DNA from: CAZXFH01 sp964640055
GTDB taxonomy: Bacteria > Fidelibacterota > UBA2242 > JAFGTP01
Length of the DNA: 21,533 bases
NCBI GenBank assembly: GCA_964640055.1
Contig: CAZXFH010000047.1
Span: 1 to 21,533, forward strand
Direction: 5' to 3'
Shown: piece by piece, positions 7,640 through 14,024 of the stretch
Numbering within the stretch: position 1 is the first letter of the stretch
Layout: every line of letters begins with the position of its first letter
The notes under the pieces: model-generated
Databases searched by the model: none
Told to the model about the DNA's origin: nothing
Seen by the model: the letters and a program-made list of their open reading frames with translations, nothing else
Translations under genes and position numbers: made by a program

Positions 7640-8989
7640 CTATTTTTTATACTTTTGAATGTTTATATCGCCATTGGTTGTCTCCAAATATATCAGGTCG
7701 CCGCCGCCATTTATAGTGCCGTCGCCCCGCAGATAAGTGCGCCCGCCTTTGCGCTGTCTTTGAACCTCTAGGCTGAAGTCAGAATCAATTTGATAATTAA
7801 GATCAGAGCGGGTCAATTTGATCAGGGCTTTAATATCGGCCGGCATTCCCACGGGCAACTGCAAGTCTATTTCACCGCCAGCAGTTACCATCTCAATCCT
7901 GTTGTTCTTGACCCGACTGTGATATCGTTTGGTAACATCCAGATCCCCACCGTAAGTATGCGCAGTAATAGTTCCCAGGGCACTTAGAATAATAATATCA
8001 CCGCCTGAGGAGCGGATCTCGATGTTATCCAGGACCTTTTCGACTTCGATATCACCGCCGGATGTGTGCAGTTTACACAACCCCTGCACATAGCCCACCT
8101 CAATATCACCGCCGGAAGTCTGCGCGGCCAGACGTCCTATCACCCGGTCAACTTCAATATCGCCACCGGAAGTATGCAATTTTACATCATTGCCGGATTC
8201 CCCGACAAAAATATCACCCCCAGACGTTGTTAAGGTCAAGCGTATATCAACCTCATCAGCACCAATATCACCCCCCGAGGTTTCTGCTTCAAACTCATCG
8301 CCTTTAATGCGGACCAGGCTGATATCACCACCGCTGGTGCGTACATCGCCGGAGCCATTAAAATCTTCGATAAAAATATCGCCCCCCGAGCTTTTGACCT
8401 GTAATTCACCCCGCAACTCTTCTATATCAACATCACCACCTGAGGTGTATAATCCTATATCACCCTTACATTGATAGGCGCTGATGTCCCCACCAGAAGT
8501 TTTGATGCGGATCGCACTTTCGATATCAGCAATAGTAATATCGCCCCCACTGGTTTCCGCATCTATGGTACCCTTGAGCTTTGTTAAATCAATATTGCCG
8601 CCAGCACTCTCTATTTCAACATCAAACCGTGACGGTAATTTAACCTCATAATGGCTGTTGTAACGTCTTGAACGGCCCCTTCCTTCAACCACAACCTTTT
8701 TACCGCGCTGGATATAGCGGGCCATCTCATCCTGAAGAATCTTCTCGGCACTGGCTTTGGAATACGCCTTCACGCGAAAACGCTCCGTAACCACCACGTT
8801 ATCGCGGCTTTCACCCACAACAATTACAGCCCCTTTAATTTTTTCCATGACCAGCTGTCCGCCTGCAGAAACCTCAAAATTTTTAGCAATCTCTCCGCGA
8901 TACCCAATGCCGTCCTGTTGCAGCTCAATTTCAGAGGCGCTTATTATGATTAAAGGAAACAACCCACATAAAAAGAGTAATCTTTTCAT
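7640..8989 (-). CDS. Exported DUF4097-family SGGD-repeat solenoid protein
   Basis: A 449-residue protein with a signal peptide (MKRLLFLCGLFPLIIISASE, cleavage about 18). Residues 20-120 contain an N-terminal beta region. Residues 128-349 form a regular solenoid with an SGGD(I/V) turn at serines 147, 165, 183, 201, 219, 238, 256, 274, 292, 310 and 328, with degenerate copies at 129 (AGGN) and 346 (YGGD). The C-terminal 90 residues contain further GGE and GGGD turns. The family (DUF4097, putative adhesin) is common next to sigma/anti-sigma genes, but its biochemical role is not established. Its ATG overlaps the anti-sigma stop by 4 bases (ATGA), which argues for translational coupling. Final location (periplasm or surface) cannot be told from sequence. 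Confidence 0.85.
   Translation of the reverse strand: MKRLLFLCGLFPLIIISASEIELQQDGIGYRGEIAKNFEVSAGGQLVMEKIKGAVIVVGESRDNVVVTERFRVKAYSKASAEKILQDEMARYIQRGKKVVVEGRGRSRRYNSHYEVKLPSRFDVEIESAGGNIDLTKLKGTIDAETSGGDITIADIESAIRIKTSGGDISAYQCKGDIGLYTSGGDVDIEELRGELQVKSSGGDIFIEDFNGSGDVRTSGGDISLVRIKGDEFEAETSGGDIGADEVDIRLTLTTSGGDIFVGESGNDVKLHTSGGDIEVDRVIGRLAAQTSGGDIEVGYVQGLCKLHTSGGDIEVEKVLDNIEIRSSGGDIIILSALGTITAHTYGGDLDVTKRYHSRVKNNRIEMVTAGGEIDLQLPVGMPADIKALIKLTRSDLNYQIDSDFSLEVQRQRKGGRTYLRGDGTINGGGDLIYLETTNGDINIQKYKK
7943..8608 (-). repeat. Protein-coding tandem repeat, 54-nt (18-residue) period
   Basis: Twelve successive repeat starts from residue 129 to 346 are spaced 18 residues, with one 19-residue step (219 to 238). 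The consensus is TSGGDIxIxxIxGxIxIx. Codons for Ser, Gly and Ile vary between copies, so the protein pattern is kept while DNA identity is modest. This is an old repeat held by selection, not a fresh array. Confidence 0.9.
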
Positions 8990-10032
8990 TGTTCTGCCCT
9001 CGGTTTATTATCTTGATCCAAATTCAAATCTTGTAATACATCTTTGGCTTTGGCTCGTACCGTGCTGTCTTTATCACGCACCGAAACCAGGGCAATGACC
9101 GTGGCGACATTATCACCTTTGACAGTGCGCAGCTGCTCAATGGCTTGGCGGCGTAATATAGCAGAGGAGTCCCGTAAAACGACTGATTTTAGCGCCTCTA
9201 TGGAATTTTCGCTGAGAGCCGAATAAGACGCTAACGTCTGCAGGGCCTGTAAGCGTATCTCTGCCTCAGGATCGTGTAACAACACGGCTGATAAGGTTTC
9301 TTCAATACCTTTTACTGGTCGTGCGTTGGACAAAAGCCTTACTGCGTGTTTACGGCGCTCCGGATTCTTGTCGTGCAGCGCGGAATATTTCAGCATGTTT
9401 TGAATGGTGGGATCGTCTAGTCCACCTTTTAAGGCAAAATCCCGTTCTATCTTGAACCCCACTTCGACCATGCCACTTTCATCTGTTTGTGTGGAAACAT
9501 TTTCAAGAACATCCTCAACTTGAATATCGCCAGACTGCAACATATAGTTGGCTAAGGTTTTTTTGAGATAATCTCTTTCGTTTTCAGTGAGCGTAGCGCC
9601 GCTGTTGACAATGTTAAACAACATCTGCGGATCGTGTCTTAAATCAGAGCTGACCCATAGTTTACCCACCAAAATTCCGATGACAAAAGCCATACCAATC
9701 CCGACAAGTTGATATTTTGGTTGTGCCAAGATCGTAGTCGCCTTTTCGATTAAATGGTTAAATCTCTGTTTAATCCGGAAGAAGAGACTGTGTTGCTCTG
9801 CAACTGTAATGCGTTCCATAATCTTGGCGTTAGCACGATGCATGAGTGTCGGAGTGGGAACCTCCTCCGGCGCCTGGGCCAGAATATCGCCGACTTCCTG
9901 TAAGCGCTTATATTCTGCTTGACAATGAGCACATTGGGCCAGATGTTTTTTAAATGTTGCCGCATCCCGGATATCTAATTCATCAAAGTAGTAGAGCATT
10001 AACATTTCATCACATTTTTTAGTGTGTTTCAT
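8986..10032 (-). CDS. Zinc-finger anti-sigma factor with membrane span and HEAT repeats
   Basis: A 348-residue protein with three parts. Residues 1-50 match the anti-sigma zinc-finger (ZAS) fold: YYFDELD..DAATFKKHLAQCAHC, with His30, Cys34 and Cys37 as the H-x3-C-x2-C metal site. A single hydrophobic segment (YQLVGIGMAFVIGILVGKLW, 107-126) should cross the inner membrane. The outer part, about 195-335, contains HEAT-like helical repeats (e.g. NPERRKHAVRLLSNARPVKG; EAEIRLQALQTLAS; SAILRRQAIEQLRTV; DSTVRAKAKDVLQ). Family knowledge says the cytosolic ZAS domain holds the ECF sigma factor; the periplasmic HEAT part is inferred to be the sensor or a protein-binding arm. It starts 12 bp after the sigma stop, with AAGGG as ribosome site, and its TGA overlaps the next start. 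Confidence 0.85.
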   Translation of the reverse strand: MKHTKKCDEMLMLYYFDELDIRDAATFKKHLAQCAHCQAEYKRLQEVGDILAQAPEEVPTPTLMHRANAKIMERITVAEQHSLFFRIKQRFNHLIEKATTILAQPKYQLVGIGMAFVIGILVGKLWVSSDLRHDPQMLFNIVNSGATLTENERDYLKKTLANYMLQSGDIQVEDVLENVSTQTDESGMVEVGFKIERDFALKGGLDDPTIQNMLKYSALHDKNPERRKHAVRLLSNARPVKGIEETLSAVLLHDPEAEIRLQALQTLASYSALSENSIEALKSVVLRDSSAILRRQAIEQLRTVKGDNVATVIALVSVRDKDSTVRAKAKDVLQDLNLDQDNKPRAEQ

Positions 10033-10044
10033 TGTATATCCCTT

Positions 10045-10599
10045 CTATGAGGATGATAACATTTTTTGAAGTTTTTGGGTGGCACGATAAAGATACCGTT
10101 TGACCGTTCCATCGGTACAACCTAAAATAGCAGAAATGTCTCTTATCTTTTTCGCCTCATAATGTTTCATAATAAAAACGGTCCGCTGTTTCGGAGATAG
10201 GCCTAACAAGGCCTGGTCAACTTGTTCCTTAATAGAGGTTAGATACAGCTTTCGGTCAGAGTTGCTCGATTCGTCGGCCGGAATGGTCTGCCAAAAATAA
10301 TCTTCGTCTTCCGGCTCGATGGTTTGCATTCGTTTTTGTTTACGGTATAAATTGAACGCCAGGTTCGCCATAATGCGGTACACCCAGGTATAAAATTCGC
10401 TCTCAAAACGAAAACTCTCTATATTCTTATAGACCCGAATAAAAGTTTCTTGGTAGAGATCTTCCGCATCCTGATGGTTTTTGGTGAATTTATAGGCCCC
10501 ACACATTACCCTTTCTCCGTGTCTGTTCATTAATTCCTGAAAGGCCATTTTATCTCCATCCTGCGCTTTCTTGATTAATTCAACTTCATCTCGCTCCAT
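10045..10599 (-). CDS. ECF-family RNA polymerase sigma factor (sigma-24/RpoE-like)
   Basis: A 184-residue protein. Region 2 covers about 15-85 (DAEDLYQETFIRVYKNIESF; FYTWVYRIMANLAFNLYRKQ). Region 4 covers about 120-175 (LLGLSPKQRTVFIMKHYEAK, then ISAILGCTDGTVKRYLYRAT, the DNA-reading helix-turn-helix). Such factors direct RNA polymerase to stress or envelope promoters when released by the anti-sigma factor. The frame is open 17 codons further up to a GTG at 10650, but the ATG at 10599 is preceded by GAGGTT (10609-10614) with 9 nt spacing and gives the usual MERDEVELI start, so it is chosen. It sits 63 bp after the subtilase stop and 12 bp before its anti-sigma gene. I see no convincing autoregulatory -35/-10 pair. 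Confidence 0.95.
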   Translation of the reverse strand: MERDEVELIKKAQDGDKMAFQELMNRHGERVMCGAYKFTKNHQDAEDLYQETFIRVYKNIESFRFESEFYTWVYRIMANLAFNLYRKQKRMQTIEPEDEDYFWQTIPADESSNSDRKLYLTSIKEQVDQALLGLSPKQRTVFIMKHYEAKKIRDISAILGCTDGTVKRYLYRATQKLQKMLSSS

Positions 10600-10662
10600 A
10601 TTGCTGATAACCTCGTTTTTTTGACTATCACCTCGGAAAATGGTTGTCACAGATCACATTTT

Positions 10663-12417
10663 TTAGTGCAACACGGTCATTTTCGCTTTTTTGTATTGAT
10701 GGCCTTGCTGCAATAAAACCAAATACAAACCCGCTGGTAGCGGCTGTCCGGCAAAATCCGTCAGGTCCCAGGAAAACAACTCCTTAACGCCGGGAACATT
10801 TAAATCTGCGGTCCTATAAAAGACCTGTTGCCCAGCCAGATCAAACACACTGAGCGCGGCCTTCTGCTGAGTATGGAGGTATAAGGGGCTCTCAAATAAA
10901 AAATACACTTGCCCCCGGGCCGGATTAGGAAAGACCGTTATTCCCGATGCGCTTATGGCAACATCATAATACCAGAGACTGTCCCCCTTACGAAGCGTAT
11001 GCCATATATCCGGAATGCCCCAGCCATATAGATTGCTGGGATTATCAGCCCGAGAGGCTGATGCTTTCAAGGCCTGTATCACCTCTCCCGGTGTCCAACT
11101 CGGAAATTTTTCTAAAATTAAAGCGGCACTGCCAGCGATCAAGGGCGTTGCAAAAGAAGTTCCATTCCCAAAAGCAAAGCTCGTATCGGTATGATCATAA
11201 GCGTAAAAAACTGTGACCCCCATAGCACATAAATCCGGTTTGATGCGCCCATCGCTGGTAGGGCCATGGGAACTGAAACTGGCAATATTACCCTTGCTAT
11301 CCACGGCACCAGCTGCCAGAGCTCCAAAAGCATCAGCCGGTGTCAGTATTCCGCCATCCGAAAAATGCTGAGCATCATTTCCGGCCGCCGTAACCACTAA
11401 AACACCCCGCTCAAAGGCCCAATTCACCGCCCTGCTGGTCACCGCGGTTTTACCATCCAAATCAATATATGGATATTCAAAATCATCAAAGTCACGATAT
11501 CCCAAAGAGGAGGAGATAATATCTGCGCCCATAGAATCCGCCCATTCCACCGCCGCTACATAATAATCTTCCTCTATCCGAGTTTCAGACCCCAAGCGCT
11601 CGGTCTTAGCTAATAAAAATTCGGCATTATAAGCTGCGCCGATTAATTTCCGGGGTAAATAACCACCCAGAACACTCCATACCGCGGTACCATGATGGCT
11701 CTGGTTCCCACGCACGGTCGTATCCCGGACAGATTCATCTTCCACTTGCTGATCATTAAAGATAAAATCTCGAGCAGAAATTAAGCGTCCCTCGGAAACT
11801 ATCGGCTCAAAAACTGGGTGTTCCCAATCAAAACCGGTGTCTAGAATAGCAATTCTTACCCCGCGCCCGGTATAACCGGCAGCATGAGCTACAGTGATCT
11901 GGATCTGATTCAGCTGTGTAAAAGTGTTTCCGTAATCTCCCTGCTTGGCCACCCCCCCCGGGACTCCGGTGGGTTGCACTTTACGGGGCTCTGTACGACG
12001 GATCAAACGCTTCAGGGGCTCTATTCTATCAATATAAGTCAAATTCTTTAAGGCCTGATAATTTTGCGCGCTAATTCGGGCACTGACCGCCCCCAGACTT
12101 CGTGCATAATATCGTAGATGTTTAACGTTTTCTCTTAGCGCGCTGCGTATTTTGGGATCCAACCTGTAATCACAGCGGTGTGATCGGTCCCAGTTTACCT
12201 TTTGCAATCTGGTGCGCGTATGCTCCGGATACTGAATGGCGCCTATCCTGTTTTTCTGAAATGTTGACGCCTTTAAATATATCCAAACCAATTGCTCGCC
12301 TTCCGGTTTGAAGTCAATATTATCGTCAGCATCAGCCGTGCTATTAGCCCCCAAAGGAATGCTATATACGATAAAAATTAAGTAAAAACAAACCATCCGC
12401 GCAGCGCTATTTTTCAT
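10663..12417 (-). CDS. Secreted S8 family subtilisin-like serine peptidase with C-terminal sorting-type domain
   Basis: With the ATG at 12417 the product has 584 residues: a signal peptide (MKNSAARMVCFYLIFIVYSI, cleavage about 24-28), an N-terminal region to about 175, and the S8 domain to about 475. The catalytic triad is Asp193 (AILDTGFDW), His242 (SHHGTAVW) and Ser421 (GNGTSFATPLIAG), with the oxyanion Asn347 (AAGND). The last 90 residues (VFPNPARGQVYF ... DLTDFAGQPLPAGLYLVLL ... KMTVLH) form a Por/FlgD-like sorting domain, as on type IX secretion cargo or FlgD-Ig tails. The frame also extends to a TTG at 12453; see findings. The product is probably exported to the surface. It lies upstream of the ECF sigma gene on the same strand and may share its transcript. 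Confidence 0.93.
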   Translation of the reverse strand: MKNSAARMVCFYLIFIVYSIPLGANSTADADDNIDFKPEGEQLVWIYLKASTFQKNRIGAIQYPEHTRTRLQKVNWDRSHRCDYRLDPKIRSALRENVKHLRYYARSLGAVSARISAQNYQALKNLTYIDRIEPLKRLIRRTEPRKVQPTGVPGGVAKQGDYGNTFTQLNQIQITVAHAAGYTGRGVRIAILDTGFDWEHPVFEPIVSEGRLISARDFIFNDQQVEDESVRDTTVRGNQSHHGTAVWSVLGGYLPRKLIGAAYNAEFLLAKTERLGSETRIEEDYYVAAVEWADSMGADIISSSLGYRDFDDFEYPYIDLDGKTAVTSRAVNWAFERGVLVVTAAGNDAQHFSDGGILTPADAFGALAAGAVDSKGNIASFSSHGPTSDGRIKPDLCAMGVTVFYAYDHTDTSFAFGNGTSFATPLIAGSAALILEKFPSWTPGEVIQALKASASRADNPSNLYGWGIPDIWHTLRKGDSLWYYDVAISASGITVFPNPARGQVYFLFESPLYLHTQQKAALSVFDLAGQQVFYRTADLNVPGVKELFSWDLTDFAGQPLPAGLYLVLLQQGHQYKKAKMTVLH

Positions 12418-12577
12418 AATATAATTGTCTTGAGCCTGTGACTTCTCATACAAACATCTGATATGCTCCTAAAAATATAACTTATCAGGATTAAAAGGCA
12501 CATAAATAATATTCAGTGCCGTTCTTGGGCCCATACCATGATCTGGACTTTATGATCTTCCGCTAACTGAAGGTGTT

Positions 12578-13243
12578 CTATGGGTAGAACAAGAGGGGGG
12601 TGATGACATCTATGGGTTCTGTAAATAAAATGATCCCGGCCGCTGCCTTTCCGGCATGCTTGGCCGTAATCACACCGGCAAAAACACTCTGTGAGAGGGC
12701 AACAATATCGCAAGACTGGATAATGCTCTGTTCAAGGGTACTGCGCTGTTTTATTGATTTGGGAACTAATAAAACACCTTCTTTAAAACCGGTACCTAAA
12801 CGCGCTTTTATTTTGTTCCGTAAAGTGGGTGTATATAAATCCGACATATCGGGAAACCGTTCCCCGTGGCGCTCATCATTTTCCCCGCGCAGAGGGTTGC
12901 ATCCAGAAACATTGATATGGTCGCGGACAATACACCCTTTATAGCCGGATGTCAGGGGAACCCCCGGTCCAATAAAAATAAAGGTTTTAAAACCTTTTTC
13001 CATGGCGAAGTGGACCGCATCACGCCACCGCACAGCAGCGTGCTGGGCTTTTATATAAAAAAACGCGCCGCCCCGCTTTGGTGAAAAATGATATTGCTCT
13101 ACAAATTTGGTGTTCGTCCGCTGTTTTCTTATTGGGGTGGGATCGCCCAGTTTTTGGGGTGGCATACTGGAAATAAGGGCCAGGGTTTGCATTGCTATCG
13201 GGGATGATTTATAATTGGATAGGGACACAATCGCTTTTATCAC
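12578..13243 (-). CDS. Divergent purine nucleoside phosphorylase-like protein, probably altered activity
   Basis: A 221-residue protein. The core VRDHINVSGCNPLRGENDER and HGERFPDMSDLYTPTLRNKI (106-145) is the signature of trimeric purine nucleoside phosphorylase (PNP_UDP_1), which splits inosine/guanosine with phosphate. The later AKHAGKAAAGIILFT matches ARHCGLRVFGFSLIT of human PNP. However, by-eye alignment puts Glu209 where human Asn243 holds the base, a Lys near Glu201, IGPGV where TNAAG is usual, and no GRxH phosphate-binding motif. The protein is about 50 residues shorter than the family and ends just after a C6 run. The GTG start overlaps the DivIVA-like stop (GTGA), so it is translationally coupled. 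It may be a pseudo-enzyme, an enzyme for another ligand, or a decaying gene. Confidence 0.75.
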   Translation of the reverse strand: MIKAIVSLSNYKSSPIAMQTLALISSMPPQKLGDPTPIRKQRTNTKFVEQYHFSPKRGGAFFYIKAQHAAVRWRDAVHFAMEKGFKTFIFIGPGVPLTSGYKGCIVRDHINVSGCNPLRGENDERHGERFPDMSDLYTPTLRNKIKARLGTGFKEGVLLVPKSIKQRSTLEQSIIQSCDIVALSQSVFAGVITAKHAGKAAAGIILFTEPIDVITPLLFYP

Positions 13244-13698
13244 TCCTCGTCTTCCAAATAAAAGCGGTCGGAGGCATGCCTGTTTTCTTCAGCGGGAGGA
13301 TCTTGTTCTTTCCCCAGCATGTTGATCAACTCTTTTTGTGTGGCAATAATCTGTTCCATAGAGTGGACCAGTTTGTCGCGTTCATTCTTCAGCTTTACTA
13401 CGCTAGTTTCAATCTTTTGTTTTTCACTACGGGCGCTTTTCAGGGCTTCGGAGGCTACTTTCTCGGCATCCATAACAATATTGGCCGCTTTTCCAGTGGC
13501 TTTTTGCAGCATATTCTCAACGCTCTGCCCCTCCATCTGCTCCAATTCTTTCTCTAGAGCCTCCAGTTTTCTGATTCGATCTGTTAGTCTTTGAAATTCG
13601 TCTGCTAGCATTTCCAGAAAATAACGCACCTCTACCGGATCATAGCCCCGGAAACTGCGATTAAATTTGCGTTCTAGAATATCTTTTTTTGTAATCAT
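13240..13698 (-). CDS. DivIVA domain-containing coiled-coil protein
   Basis: A 152-residue protein. The N-terminal 35 residues (ILERKFNRSFRGYDPVEVRY followed by FLEMLADEF) match the DivIVA membrane-curvature domain, with the F...GYD..EV..FL pattern. Residues 36-130 are heptad-rich coiled coil (KLEALEKELEQMEG ... ALKSARSEKQKIETSVVKLK), and the acidic tail ends YLEDEE. Family members gather at poles or septa as scaffolds for division or cell-wall proteins; in Gram-negative lineages the role is less studied. The ATG overlaps the yggT stop by 4 bases (ATGA) and its TGA overlaps the PNP-like start, so three genes are translationally linked. The yggT-divIVA pairing is widespread. Confidence 0.88.
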   Translation of the reverse strand: MITKKDILERKFNRSFRGYDPVEVRYFLEMLADEFQRLTDRIRKLEALEKELEQMEGQSVENMLQKATGKAANIVMDAEKVASEALKSARSEKQKIETSVVKLKNERDKLVHSMEQIIATQKELINMLGKEQDPPAEENRHASDRFYLEDEE

Positions 13699-13988
13699 AT
13701 CAATATATTTCCAAGTCTAAGAATAATTTTAACGATAAAAGCATTAAAAAAATACAGTCCTAAAATAACCAGGAGCGGTGAAATATCAATTTGCATGGGT
13801 GGCAGCCAACTTCTCAGGTAATTCAGGGCCGGAGCCACCAGGGAACTGATTAATTGCAATAAGCGATTTCGCTGTGATAAATTAAACCAGGCGATTACAG
13901 TATCAACGATGATCAAAAAGATATAGATATTGATCACTAATGACATAATCTTTCCAGTTGCAATCAATAAATATCCGACAATAAACAT
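13695..13988 (-). CDS. YggT family small inner-membrane protein
   Basis: A 97-residue protein with two hydrophobic blocks (about 3-33 and 68-92) separated by WFNLSQRNRLLQLISSLVAP and LRSWLPPMQIDISPLLVI. The W...N(R)LLQ...P.L...R...P....D.SP layout is typical of one YggT repeat (PF02325). The family is linked to membrane protein or osmotic homeostasis and often neighbours division genes; its molecular role is unclear. AGAGG lies about 6-8 nt before the ATG. It starts 36 bp after the gyrA stop and overlaps the DivIVA-like gene. The gap from gyrA holds a short inverted repeat (TTCTAT/ATAGAA) with no T-run. Confidence 0.9.
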   Translation of the reverse strand: MFIVGYLLIATGKIMSLVINIYIFLIIVDTVIAWFNLSQRNRLLQLISSLVAPALNYLRSWLPPMQIDISPLLVILGLYFFNAFIVKIILRLGNILI

Positions 13989-14024
13989 GCTGGGCCTCTT
14001 TGAGTGTTCTATCTATAGAAGATA

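Noticed and set aside
7943..8608. Regularly spaced DNA motifs (ATCACCGCCGGA-like) that could suggest a CRISPR or satellite array
   Set aside because: They are the SGGD codons of one long open reading frame at a 54-nt period, with no conserved long repeat and no unique spacers.
10600..10650. GTG start extending the ECF sigma factor by 17 residues
   Set aside because: The internal ATG has a GAGGTT ribosome site at 9 nt and gives the typical N-terminus; the extension is not typical of the family.
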